Positions 16,451 to 25,763 of a DNA stretch of 64,000 bases are shown in pieces; positions within the stretch are counted from its first letter, which is position 1, and each line of letters begins with the position of its first letter. This DNA is from YA12-FULL-51-18 sp041665305 (lineage in GTDB: Bacteria; Elusimicrobiota; Elusimicrobia; Elusimicrobiales; UBA9959). The stretch is taken from contig JBAYJD010000010.1 in assembly GCA_041665305.1 (NCBI GenBank), positions 5,018 to 69,017 on the forward strand. Reading direction: 5' to 3'. The notes under the pieces were generated by a model. The model made no database searches. It saw only the letters and a list, made by a program, of their open reading frames with translations, and was not told where the DNA came from. Made by a program: the position numbers and the translations under genes.

Positions 16451-17453
16451 CAGTTCCTCTGTTATTTTTTCCTATAGACTTCTGTTTTGCCCATTGATGC
16501 AACAGGGATGAAACAATTTGTTCGATGTTGGGATTCGGTTGCTTAAGCACATATTGGCGTACTACCGAAATCCCAAATTCTTCAGCTTCTGCAAAGCTCA
16601 GGCCTAAAAAACGCTTGGCTAACGTGGATGGTGTGAAGCAAAAATTAATTTTATGTTTATTCGAAAAATTCGTGAACCAATCAGTCAGCTGTGAGCGTGT
16701 GGGTGTCGGAAGCATGATGCGAACCTGGAATCTTCTCCAAACGGCTCTATCTAATAATTCAGGGTGGTTTGTCGCACATATTGTTACGGCATAGCTTGGA
16801 AGTGCGTCTATTTGTAACAATAAGGTGCTCACAACACGCTTTATTTCTCCAGTCTCATGTGTGTCTCCGCGTTCTTTTCCGAGAGTTTCAAACTCGTCAA
16901 AAAAAAGCACACATTTTCGTGTCGCAGCATATTCAAACAACCTTTTCAGCCGCACTGCCGTTTCGCCCAAATATGAACCCACAATACTTTCATATCGCAC
17001 AACCAATAGTGGCACCATTAATGATTCCGCAATAGCCTCCGCTAAGGAAGTCTTCCCATTGCCAGGAGGACCGACTAGGAGTAATCTATTGCGTGGCTCT
17101 AGATTGTATGAGTGCAGCAAATCGACACGCTGGTGTTCTTGGGCAATTTCCTGACACAGTTTTATGGTGTCCTGTGAAAGAATTAACTCGGTTAACTTCT
17201 TCTTGGGAATAATCTCGTGAATTAACTGGCTAGAATTCTGCGCTATTAGAGATGTCCCGTTGCCGTTTGAAGGTGATATCCTTTCCGGAGCAGATGTTTG
17301 CATATTTAGAGTCTCCACTAACTTGTCTGCCAATATGGTGTGCTGCTTCTGCCGTTCTTCTGTCACAATGGCTTCAACAACCTTTCGCAGGAGTGTTTTG
17401 TCTCCATTAATTCCAGATTGAACTAATTTGATTAATAAATCTGCACGTGCCAT
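16443..17453 (-). CDS. ietA: IetA-like AAA+ ATPase, anti-phage defence
   Basis: 336 aa. A helical N-terminal region (~110 residues) precedes an AAA+ core: Walker A GPPGNGKTS (128-136), Walker B VLFFDEFE (D186, E187), sensor-1 region ICATNHPELLD and arginine finger candidates RAVWRRF. The fold is of the ClpX/FtsH class. In Iet-type systems the ATPase partners the adjacent subtilase, presumably loading or controlling it. It is the first gene of a four-gene operon reading left. Confidence 0.8.
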   Translation of the reverse strand: MARADLLIKLVQSGINGDKTLLRKVVEAIVTEERQKQHTILADKLVETLNMQTSAPERISPSNGNGTSLIAQNSSQLIHEIIPKKKLTELILSQDTIKLCQEIAQEHQRVDLLHSYNLEPRNRLLLVGPPGNGKTSLAEAIAESLMVPLLVVRYESIVGSYLGETAVRLKRLFEYAATRKCVLFFDEFETLGKERGDTHETGEIKRVVSTLLLQIDALPSYAVTICATNHPELLDRAVWRRFQVRIMLPTPTRSQLTDWFTNFSNKHKINFCFTPSTLAKRFLGLSFAEAEEFGISVVRQYVLKQPNPNIEQIVSSLLHQWAKQKSIGKNNRGTDA

Positions 17454-17470
17454 CTAACTTCCTCCTAAAT

Positions 17471-17572
17471 TTATTTCACGCTGGCGGCTTTGGAGAGGCG
17501 GGCCTCAACAAGCCGTACAACGGCCTCATAAACGGCATCGCGTTCGCCTTTTGTGCGGTAAGAGATACTCAT
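17471..17572 (-). CDS. possible 33-aa peptide between restriction and Iet genes
   Basis: ATG 17572 to TAA 17471 gives a 33-residue helical, charged peptide (begins MSISYRTKGERDAVYEAVV). No convincing ribosome site is visible. It may be a real small gene or the tail of a lost gene at the junction of two defence systems. A ribosome site (TAGGAGG) for the ATPase gene lies just downstream. Confidence 0.3.
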   Translation of the reverse strand: MSISYRTKGERDAVYEAVVRLVEARLSKAASVK

Positions 17573-17587
17573 TTAGTAGTCCGAAAT

Positions 17588-19927
17588 TTATAAAGTCAAA
17601 TCTTGCCATTCGCTCCAGTCGTTCTGTTCGCATTTGCCCCAGTCGTATATTGTCTTGGAGTTAATCTTCCACGCGCTATTGCGTTGGATTACAATACCGC
17701 CGAAGAGCTTTTTCCCCTTGGCATTGTGCTCTTTAATATATTCGTGAAGTTTTTCAGCCTTGGCCTTGGTGTAAGTCTTCCCATCGCGATCTCCATGATC
17801 CTTGGCTTCGAAAATACCGATTTTGCCGTCTACGAAATGCACAATGTAGTCGGGGTAAAACGTGTTAGGCACATTCGCTGGGTAAAAATACTTGATGCCA
17901 AAATAATCGTGCTTATTCTCTCCGTTTTTCCACCACCAGACAATCTTGTCCGCATTTTCCTCTAGAAACTTCTCAAACTCGCGTTCAGGGCCTGACCGAT
18001 CGACATTGAGATAGCATGGCTCATATACATACTTCTTGGCTTTTACCTGCTCATCGGTGTGCTGGTTATAGAAATCCTCTGGCTGAATGTCGAAATCGTC
18101 AAACTGTTCGCTGGCCTCAATGCGTTTCTGGACTTCCTTATCGCGGACTCCCTTGAATGCGTCAATTGCCTCAGCAAGAATGGGGGCGAATACTTTGCGA
18201 TTGCCGTTATGTAGAAATATTTTCTGAATCATCGTCATTTCTTCTGCCCAGTCTTTTGTGCCGAGATACTTTCTAAACCAAATATAAATTGATGTTTTAA
18301 CTTTTGGCAGCGACCGCTTCACATTGCGGAACGAGCCGAGGTTGTCTTTGATAACCTGCTCGAACAACGCCTGCAGGTCGTTCCCTGCAATATTAAGACG
18401 AGCTTTTTGAGAGGAATCTATTTTTCCTTTCAGGTCGTCGAAGGTGTTCCCTTCAATTTTGGCATCGCTGATAATCTCTTGCTGATATTGTTTGAGATTC
18501 ACGTCAACGCCTTTTTCCCTTAAAGTCTCCAAGTTCTTATCAAAGAAATTCTCGTTTTTCAGCCCGAGCTTTTTGCACGCAATCTCTTCAAAGACATCAT
18601 CAAAACTTGACGTGATATCCCCGTAATCAGCTCGTGCTTTGTAGTAGGAAGTAAGTGTGATTTGTTTGTAACTAGATTTGCGTACAGCTTTAAGATGCTT
18701 GATGATGTTCGGATTGTATTCTTCTTTCTTTACGATGATGCTCTGAACGTTCGTGAAAATGAATCCCTTATTTAAGTCCTCGTGGGGATAGTGCTTCAGC
18801 TCTGGCATACGCAGAATGCGTCCGACGGTCTGAATTTCAAAGGTCTCGCTGTGAGATTCCCTGAATTTCACAAGGATATGTGCCCGAGGGCAATCCCAAC
18901 CAGTGTCAATCGCTTGTTTGAATATCAGGAACTCTATTTCGTTATCCCGCTCTGCCACCCAGTCAAGCGTTTCTGACTTCCATTCCGAAAGCCATATAGC
19001 CAGCTTCCCGTTGCCATGTCCGTCCTTCCGTTCGACGATCCCTTTCTTCTCCAAGAACTGCTTAACCGCCTTAATCTTCTCATCGCCAGCCTCAGCAGTG
19101 GGAATCTGAACCAGCACAAGTGGATTGATTGGTGACTCTTCTCCTTCAAACATTTTCTTGAGTGCCAAGCGCTTTTTGTACGCGGCTTCAAGAATTACTT
19201 CCTGGGAGTCCATTTCGTTTGCACTGATATCGATGATTTTGTCATTGATGATCAGTTCCTTTTTAATGACTCCGGCATCAATGACATCCTTGGGCTCAAT
19301 AAAAACGAACCCTGCCATTCCACGGGCGATATCCCTCGGATCTGGCCTAATCTTTGGCGTAGCGCTCATTTCAAGGACAACGTCAGCACAAATCTCCTCG
19401 CGCAGTTCGTTTGTCCGTTCAGCTGTTGCGCCGATATGGCTTTCATCTATAATCAGAATAATCTTGCGCTGTTCCCTGGTCTTTGCCAGGACATCTCGAA
19501 AGTTAAGTTTTTCCCCGTCTTTCATTAAGATGTTCTTCCAATCCTTAGTTTCGCGATCCTTGCTCCTGAGCTTTTCCCAGTTGACGACCACGACCTCATT
19601 TTTTATGATTCGCTCCCGAGACCCATTGAATTCCTCCTCAACTAGCGATACGCGAGGAGAGCCAGTAAATATTTTCTCAAGGCTGTGCTTGCTCTGCAGG
19701 TGAAGGTCTCCCTTACCAACAGAAACCCAAACAAAACACATGTCAACTTCTGGCAATTCTTTAATTAAATTCTCAATGAACTTGGCAGTCATAACGGTTT
19801 TACCGCTGCCTGTAGGGGCTTGAAATATACAAACTTTTTTCTGGCCATCTTTGCCGAGTAGCCCCTTAATGGTATCAACCAATCGCTCTACGGCGATTTC
19901 TTGGTATCGTTTCAAATTAATATCCAT
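17588..19927 (-). CDS. res: type III restriction enzyme, Res subunit
   Basis: 779 aa from ATG 19927, which has GAGGG upstream. SF2 helicase motifs: I (APTGSGKT), II (IIDESH), III (EMSATPK) and VI region (QTVGRILRMPE). A C-terminal PD-(D/E)xK nuclease shows PDYIVHF followed by GIFEAKD. Type III Res translocates or slides on DNA with Mod and cuts between two inversely oriented sites. The start overlaps the mod stop by 11 bp, so the subunits are translationally coupled. Confidence 0.88.
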   Translation of the reverse strand: MDINLKRYQEIAVERLVDTIKGLLGKDGQKKVCIFQAPTGSGKTVMTAKFIENLIKELPEVDMCFVWVSVGKGDLHLQSKHSLEKIFTGSPRVSLVEEEFNGSRERIIKNEVVVVNWEKLRSKDRETKDWKNILMKDGEKLNFRDVLAKTREQRKIILIIDESHIGATAERTNELREEICADVVLEMSATPKIRPDPRDIARGMAGFVFIEPKDVIDAGVIKKELIINDKIIDISANEMDSQEVILEAAYKKRLALKKMFEGEESPINPLVLVQIPTAEAGDEKIKAVKQFLEKKGIVERKDGHGNGKLAIWLSEWKSETLDWVAERDNEIEFLIFKQAIDTGWDCPRAHILVKFRESHSETFEIQTVGRILRMPELKHYPHEDLNKGFIFTNVQSIIVKKEEYNPNIIKHLKAVRKSSYKQITLTSYYKARADYGDITSSFDDVFEEIACKKLGLKNENFFDKNLETLREKGVDVNLKQYQQEIISDAKIEGNTFDDLKGKIDSSQKARLNIAGNDLQALFEQVIKDNLGSFRNVKRSLPKVKTSIYIWFRKYLGTKDWAEEMTMIQKIFLHNGNRKVFAPILAEAIDAFKGVRDKEVQKRIEASEQFDDFDIQPEDFYNQHTDEQVKAKKYVYEPCYLNVDRSGPEREFEKFLEENADKIVWWWKNGENKHDYFGIKYFYPANVPNTFYPDYIVHFVDGKIGIFEAKDHGDRDGKTYTKAKAEKLHEYIKEHNAKGKKLFGGIVIQRNSAWKINSKTIYDWGKCEQNDWSEWQDLTL

Positions 19928-21683
19928 AGATACCCTCATATATATCCAAAATCTTCTGCGGTATCGGTTCTAGTGTGATATCATCCCATCCGTCGAAATC
20001 GTGCCGGTTTAAGCCAAATGCATCAAGCGTAAAGCAATAGAGAATTTTCTTGCCGGTCATTTTGTCTAAATCTTTCTTAAGATCCTTTAGCCCCTTGCGA
20101 TTCATGGAATAATAAATAGCTAAAACCTGCCCCGATTGTTCAAAAATGCGATAGTCTTCCGTCGCTGTATTCTCATTGAAAATATTTTCTCGCAGACAAA
20201 GCATCTCGGTGCATTCACGAGTGATACGAACTTTGAGGTTGTCCCCCGTAATGGATTTTTTCACAAAAGATGTTTTGAAGTATTTGAGATTTCCTGGCAA
20301 CTTGCGAACACCATTGGCATTGTCCTTGAAGCCTTTAATGACTTTGCATAGCCTTGGATAAGTTACTCGCTGACAAATTCCATATTCTTCCATCTCTTTA
20401 TCACTGAGTCCTTTATTCCTGAGGTCGTCCTCTAAACCGTTCAATTCATTGTTTGTGCATAAAATAAATTTTCTATGCCCACCGTCTTCTTTGTTGAGCT
20501 CGAGAACGGCATGCCCTGTGGTTCCAGACCCAGCGAAAAAGTCTAGCACCACGGAATCTTTTTTATTTTTCAAAGTGATTTTTAATGTGTCCAATACTGC
20601 GTAAAGTGATTTTGGGAAATCAAAACCTTTCGCCTTCCCTAAAATAATCTCCAGCAATTTGGTTCCATGTGTGGCAGCATCATAGCGCGGATTATCCCAC
20701 ACTGTTTTCGGACGTAATCCTGTTTTGATTCTATCCTTAATTTTAACGCTATAAGAACCTGCACGATTTTTATCAATCTTGATGTCGCCTTGAGCGATCA
20801 GGTTGGTTAAAGAAGGAATTGTTTGGCGCCAAACTCGCTTTTCCCCTTTTGTGTCTATTGGTAATATCTCAATCCCGCCACTTATTTTTTTTGTTGAAAC
20901 GGTGCCGGTCTTTTCGCTGTAGTAGATGGGATAATATGAGTTCGGCCGTTCTTTGGGAGTTGAAAATCCCCCTGTTCTGAGAAAATCTCGCCACTTATAG
21001 CGTGAAATTTCATCTTCAAATTTATATTCCGCTATATCGTCCTCATCCAATTCGAACAACTCGATGTTGGCATGAGAAATATTCTTGGCATAGAAAAAGT
21101 AATATTCATGGCATGTCGCAAAAAATTGATCCGTTGTCCGCCCTGATTTCTTATTTAGTACGACTACAGTCGCCATTCTGTTGTTTTCGCCAAAAATCTC
21201 ATCCATCAGCATCCCTAACTGGAACACTTCATAATCATCGATTGTAACAACAATAATCCCATCGTCTGTTAAAAGCTGTTTGGCTAATCGTAACCGCTTC
21301 TGCATAAAAGTTAGCCATTTGCTGTGCCTATAAGCGTCATCGCGGTCAATATAACAGTTATTGTATTTCCAGGTTTTATTCCCTGTGTTGTAAGGCGGAT
21401 CAATATAGATCAAATCAACTTTGCCCCGGTGGGTGTAATTCAAGACCGATAGGGCGTGATAGTTGTCACCCTCAATCAAAATATTGCTTGGTGCAGAAGG
21501 GTCGCTTATGATTTCTTTGCCCTTAATTTCTTTTAACACCGGCAAAGCATCCTCAGATTCTTTTTCGAATTCCTCTTTAGTGCGTTCCTCGTCCCAAATC
21601 AGTCCATACTTTTTGCGAGACTCGAGTTTTTGGATCACGCTCAGGAGATCTTCCTTGGATAATTCTGAATAATCTTTTGCCAT
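19917..21683 (-). CDS. mod: type III restriction-modification methylase, Mod subunit
   Basis: 588 aa from ATG 21683 (MAKDYSELSK, the usual start in this family); an upstream ATG at 21752 would add 23 basic residues and has AAGGGG further upstream, so it cannot be excluded. Motif IV DPPYNTG near residue 95 precedes motif I FAGSGTTGHAV, the beta-class N6-adenine order. A target-recognition region lies between. It methylates one strand of the recognition site and specifies the target for Res. No repeat tract suggesting phase variation is visible. Confidence 0.88.
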   Translation of the reverse strand: MAKDYSELSKEDLLSVIQKLESRKKYGLIWDEERTKEEFEKESEDALPVLKEIKGKEIISDPSAPSNILIEGDNYHALSVLNYTHRGKVDLIYIDPPYNTGNKTWKYNNCYIDRDDAYRHSKWLTFMQKRLRLAKQLLTDDGIIVVTIDDYEVFQLGMLMDEIFGENNRMATVVVLNKKSGRTTDQFFATCHEYYFFYAKNISHANIELFELDEDDIAEYKFEDEISRYKWRDFLRTGGFSTPKERPNSYYPIYYSEKTGTVSTKKISGGIEILPIDTKGEKRVWRQTIPSLTNLIAQGDIKIDKNRAGSYSVKIKDRIKTGLRPKTVWDNPRYDAATHGTKLLEIILGKAKGFDFPKSLYAVLDTLKITLKNKKDSVVLDFFAGSGTTGHAVLELNKEDGGHRKFILCTNNELNGLEDDLRNKGLSDKEMEEYGICQRVTYPRLCKVIKGFKDNANGVRKLPGNLKYFKTSFVKKSITGDNLKVRITRECTEMLCLRENIFNENTATEDYRIFEQSGQVLAIYYSMNRKGLKDLKKDLDKMTGKKILYCFTLDAFGLNRHDFDGWDDITLEPIPQKILDIYEGIYGY

Positions 21684-21863
21684 AGCTCGCGCTCGCGGTT
21701 TTATGCGACGCTTTTCCCCTCTAATTACTTTGCGTTTATTTAATAATATCATTTTATTGCTGTCCCCTTGGTAAGAAATTCAGGCGCAAAACGACATATT
21801 CTCCCCATGTAATGTTGCCTGTATGTCAGACATTACCTTCATTATGGACGTAAGTGCAAGTCG

Positions 21864-22466
21864 TCAAAAATTGAAACGTATACCACAAGAGAATTGTCGG
21901 CTGCCGGTCCAGGTCGCTCCGGCAATACCTACAATTTCTATATTTCTGAATGGCGTAAAATCATCTATGTGACGAGATATCCCTATGCCTATAAATTTTG
22001 GCGATATGCCTGTTGTCATGCTGTACCGCCTCCAATAAAACCATTTCAGGTCAATCACCGGTAGAACCTTACCTGAGTAAACCATCCCCCCGCCCAGACG
22101 CGCCGTAAACCCCCAGTCCTTGACCGCGATCTCCGGCAGTTTCTCTGACGCATTTTCTTTCGTTACGAGCTCGATATGCCCTTCCGGCGGAAGATACCGC
22201 TCCCGGTATTCAACCCGTGCTGGGCCGGTGCGCCATTTCTCTATTATGCGGTCACGGTACACCGTGACTGTCTGCTTTGTGTCCGGCGGCAATCCCTCTG
22301 TTTTGGTTGCCAGTTCTTGCGCATGGGATTGCTCGCGCCGGAGTCTCCAGAACATAAAGACGAACAGGATCGCCAAAATGACGAAAGCCGCGTCCTTGGG
22401 CCGCCGTACTAAGAATAGTGCGGCGGTTTTAACGACTCCATATAGTGTTTTAATCGCTTGAGCCAT
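21864..22466 (-). CDS. lysis-cassette membrane protein, possible spanin-like
   Basis: 200 aa from ATG 22466, with GGAGGGG seven bases upstream. One membrane helix (about residues 22-38) follows a basic N-terminus. A helical stretch (QELATKTEGLPPDTKQTVTV) and a beta-rich C-terminal half, ending in Phe like an outer-membrane protein, come next. It is the last gene of the lysis module, overlapping the holin-like gene by 17 bp. Position suggests an Rz or spanin role, but the sequence does not prove it. Confidence 0.5.
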   Translation of the reverse strand: MAQAIKTLYGVVKTAALFLVRRPKDAAFVILAILFVFMFWRLRREQSHAQELATKTEGLPPDTKQTVTVYRDRIIEKWRTGPARVEYRERYLPPEGHIELVTKENASEKLPEIAVKDWGFTARLGGGMVYSGKVLPVIDLKWFYWRRYSMTTGISPKFIGIGISRHIDDFTPFRNIEIVGIAGATWTGSRQFSCGIRFNF

Positions 22467-22785
22467 TTTCGTCCCCTCCATGTGAGTCTCCCGAAGGACC
22501 GTGCCCGTTTCCATTGCCGTTCCCGTTCTTGACTCGCTCGTAGGTCTTGGTCAGCACATAGCCGGTGAAGATGACCGAAACCACGCCGCCGGTCACGGTG
22601 ACCACGGTGGTGATGGCGTCCGGATGGTAAAGCACCGTCCAGACGCAGATCCAGACGTAAAGCGCCATGTAAACCCAGTTCCACAGGGCGCGAAGCGACT
22701 TGATGTCGCGCATCAGGTTCTTGGCGAAGTCGCTGTTCGCCGTTTTCCTGGCTAATTTCAGCGTGAGCCGCCTTATCCTGTCCAT
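22450..22785 (-). CDS. putative holin
   Basis: 111 aa from ATG 22785, which overlaps the amidase stop by one base. A basic N-terminus, two hydrophobic segments (about residues 33-50 and 55-77) and a hydrophilic tail rich in Gly, Asn and Asp (GNGNGNGHG) fit a class II holin. It would form membrane holes that release the amidase. Confidence 0.65.
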   Translation of the reverse strand: MDRIRRLTLKLARKTANSDFAKNLMRDIKSLRALWNWVYMALYVWICVWTVLYHPDAITTVVTVTGGVVSVIFTGYVLTKTYERVKNGNGNGNGHGPSGDSHGGDENGSSD

Positions 22786-23360
22786 TAGAGTTCGCTCCTG
22801 AAAAGTGTCATGTCCCAGCATTTGCCCGGGCAGCTCTTCTGGCGCGGCAGCCCGAGTTTGTCGAATACCTCGCGGTGGCCGATGACGTGGCTGGCGGGTA
22901 TCCGGAACGCCTCCATAAACGACCGGGTAAGCCGCAGGTTGAAGTCCCACATCGCGGGATTGGGAGGGCCCTTGTCGAAATCTCCCACGCAGCAGAAGCC
23001 CAGGTATTCTGTGTTGAACTGGTCGGATGCGTCCTTGACCCCGGCATGCGCGCCGATCATGGTCAGCGACCTGCCCCAGCTGAACACCGGCTGCCCGTTC
23101 ACAAATTCAGTCCCGCCGTGGTAGCCCACAGCCTTCCAGGGCTTCTGGAACACCTTGCCTTGGTTCGCTTTCAACCGCCTCTCGAATTCCTCGGCGGAGA
23201 CGGTGTTGTAATCCACGCGGTAGGAGGTGTGGTATTTAACTATGCCGTCCCAGTCCCGCGCCTGGCCGTCCGGCCCGGCGGAATGGTGCCATACGATACC
23301 CTTCCACGGTCGGGCGCTCAAAGTGTCTATTTCTATACCCAGTCGCGTTTTTATCGTCAT
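22785..23360 (-). CDS. N-acetylmuramoyl-L-alanine amidase endolysin
   Basis: 191 aa from ATG 23360; longer readings lie within the preceding tail gene. The amidase_2 fold shows its zinc ligands: GIVWHHSAG (first His), HVIGHREV (second His) and a late Cys in SCPGKCW. No signal peptide, so export needs the neighbouring holin. Its start overlaps the tail gene stop by 4 bp (ATGA). Confidence 0.85.
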   Translation of the reverse strand: MTIKTRLGIEIDTLSARPWKGIVWHHSAGPDGQARDWDGIVKYHTSYRVDYNTVSAEEFERRLKANQGKVFQKPWKAVGYHGGTEFVNGQPVFSWGRSLTMIGAHAGVKDASDQFNTEYLGFCCVGDFDKGPPNPAMWDFNLRLTRSFMEAFRIPASHVIGHREVFDKLGLPRQKSCPGKCWDMTLFRSEL

Positions 23361-25762
23361 ATCTCCTCCATCTCGCAGTCTATGGTGTGCCCCGAGTCCT
23401 TCACGACGTCCGTATACGGGAAAGGTAGTGCCTCTATCTTCCACGCCGCGTCGAATAAATCCCTCGGCCTGTATTTCGGCTCCGGCCAGAACGTTATGAC
23501 CGGGTTGTCCGTAAAAATCTTCTCCAGCGCGTCCTTGTCCAGCTGCTCGATAAGTGAGACCGTCCATCTGGCCGAGTATTTATTCTTCCCTCTGAATGAG
23601 ATCAGTTTCCCCCCCAGCGTCCGGAACTCTCCGGAGGCGGTTAGCATGCGCCTGGGCTCGTACTTGTCGAAGCCGGGCAGAACGGCCAGCAGCCGGCCGC
23701 AGTAGACCTCGCCGATTTTCTTGTTCTGGTTTGCTGTCTTGGTCGTCCGGGCCTCTATCTGTATTACGGGCGTGGATTGCGGCGTGAACGGGATTATGAC
23801 ATCGTCGTCCATTATCTCTCCGTCAAACAGCGTGGTTCCGCCCACGAACACGCGCAGGCTTTTCAGGTTCGTGTTCCGCAGTATGACCGCGTCCACGTTC
23901 CGCAGTTCGTTCCCTCCGGACGGGCCGAGAAACGTCAACTGCAGCGTGACCGGAGAGGCATCGGAGGCATTGAGCGACGCCCACTGGCTGGCCGCGTCTC
24001 CGTCCGCCAGCTTTTTTGTGTTCGCGGTTTCAACAAGCCCTTCCTCGCTCGATGTCACCATGACAAGGCCGGGTCCCGCCTCATCCAATGACAGAATAAT
24101 CGGCAGATCGTCATCGACCGCCGCCATTGCCGAGGTGAAATCGAACGAATTAAGCGTCGGCCCCGGGCTGGCTTTTATGAACTCAAGCTGTGTCTCGAAG
24201 ATATAAGAAGCCGGAAGCGACAGCAGCCCCGTTTCCTTGGAACCAGCGGTTGCTGTGGCCACGGGATCGCCGAACGATTTGGTCTGTATGTCGGCAATCG
24301 TGTCGCCGGACCGGACGCGCACGTTTATCCTGCTGCCCGGCGCGGGCAGTGTCCGGTCCAGCGTAAAGCCGGTCACGTTGTGCTTTTGCTGAAACGTGTG
24401 CCTGAGCGTAACATGTCCGGAATCGGCCTCCACCGCAGTACCGGCCAGCTTGAAGTAGTCGAACCGGAACTTGGACGCGAACATCTGATCGGAGTTGCCT
24501 ATGTCCAGGAATTTACTGCCCGAAAGCGTCCTTACGACCGGCGAATCCGTGGTCTGCATGACCACCTGCGCCGGGTCGTCATTCTTGATGAGCTTAAAGC
24601 TGACCGTGCCCAGCGGCCCCTGCGTGACGTAGAGCGTGAACGCCATGCTTATCGTGTTCACCGGGAACAGCAGTGTGGGTGAAGCGCGGTTAAACGCTAC
24701 CCAGGCCGAGCCGTTCCATGTCCATTCCTGACCGCCTGCAGCCACCACGACCGGAGTGAAATAAACGGTACTGTTCCCCGGCGAAGTCGAGACAAGCAGT
24801 TCCCATAGCAGGATGGCGTTCTTGTTCGCTATTGGAAGCGTTGCCGGGATCGGGTTCGCCTGCAGGATGCCGAACCCCCACTTTGCCGAGCTGGGCGTCG
24901 CCGCCGCGCCGTAGCGGTTGAACAGGAACCGTGTCTCGCACTCCATAGAATTGAGCGCCGAGTTGCGCACGGTCTCGATGTTCTTGGGGCTGGTCTCCGA
25001 GGGATAGTCAAACTCCAGGTATCCGCCCGTTTCCGGCGGGTCCGCGCTGCCGGGCGGAGAAGTCCCCCATACCTGGAAGTGGAAATCTATTAGGTCCTTG
25101 AGGTCCATCCCCACCAGCTCCCAGATATAATTCCAGGTACCGGTGCCGGTGTGGTAATACCCGGGCCGGCCGGAGCTGTAAGGGCTCAACGGGCTGCTCA
25201 TCTGAGCGCCCCACTGGATGACGTTCGGATAGGTGTGCGACGCCCAGGTGGCGCGCAGGACGATGGCGTAAGGGATATTCGCCTGCAGTGCGACCGGAGT
25301 CGAGAAAGTGAATGTCACCGCGCCCTCGGTGGTCGGCACGCTGGAAGCTGCCACCGGCTGCGAGGTGCCTAGAATGGTGGACGTGGGAAGGGAATAGGCT
25401 GTGGCGGTCCGTATCTCGATAAGCAGGTTCTCGCCGGAGATGAATGTGCCGAACCGCCTCAACGGCAGCGTCACCTTGGTCACGTTCTTGGCTCGCGCGT
25501 AATAGAACGCCTGTGAATTCGAGATGCCGTTTATCTCGAAAAAGCGGTTCAACGCTGCGATATTGAAAAGTTGTTCAAAGGCCGTCACGCCTTGCGGCAC
25601 TTCCTTCCAAAGCGGGTCCTTCACGCCGTCGTTGAAATCATCGGCTATGGTAATAGGATACGTCATCCCCAGCTTAACGGGCATGCTGGAAACGTCTATA
25701 TTGGCGTTCTCTACATTGGCCTGAAACTGGCTCGCGCTGCTGAATATCCGTTTAACCGCCAT
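23357..25762 (-). CDS. distal tail/receptor-binding virion protein
   Basis: 801 aa, Ser/Thr/Gly-rich and beta-strand rich, with no signal peptide. It lies at the end of the tail module between the other distal tail protein and the endolysin, where siphovirus tail-tip and receptor-binding genes sit. Several repeated jelly-roll-like segments (for example FDYFKLAGTAVEADSG) suggest carbohydrate-binding modules. No enzymatic motif seen. Confidence 0.55.
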   Translation of the reverse strand: MAVKRIFSSASQFQANVENANIDVSSMPVKLGMTYPITIADDFNDGVKDPLWKEVPQGVTAFEQLFNIAALNRFFEINGISNSQAFYYARAKNVTKVTLPLRRFGTFISGENLLIEIRTATAYSLPTSTILGTSQPVAASSVPTTEGAVTFTFSTPVALQANIPYAIVLRATWASHTYPNVIQWGAQMSSPLSPYSSGRPGYYHTGTGTWNYIWELVGMDLKDLIDFHFQVWGTSPPGSADPPETGGYLEFDYPSETSPKNIETVRNSALNSMECETRFLFNRYGAAATPSSAKWGFGILQANPIPATLPIANKNAILLWELLVSTSPGNSTVYFTPVVVAAGGQEWTWNGSAWVAFNRASPTLLFPVNTISMAFTLYVTQGPLGTVSFKLIKNDDPAQVVMQTTDSPVVRTLSGSKFLDIGNSDQMFASKFRFDYFKLAGTAVEADSGHVTLRHTFQQKHNVTGFTLDRTLPAPGSRINVRVRSGDTIADIQTKSFGDPVATATAGSKETGLLSLPASYIFETQLEFIKASPGPTLNSFDFTSAMAAVDDDLPIILSLDEAGPGLVMVTSSEEGLVETANTKKLADGDAASQWASLNASDASPVTLQLTFLGPSGGNELRNVDAVILRNTNLKSLRVFVGGTTLFDGEIMDDDVIIPFTPQSTPVIQIEARTTKTANQNKKIGEVYCGRLLAVLPGFDKYEPRRMLTASGEFRTLGGKLISFRGKNKYSARWTVSLIEQLDKDALEKIFTDNPVITFWPEPKYRPRDLFDAAWKIEALPFPYTDVVKDSGHTIDCEMEEI

Positions 25763-25763
25763 T

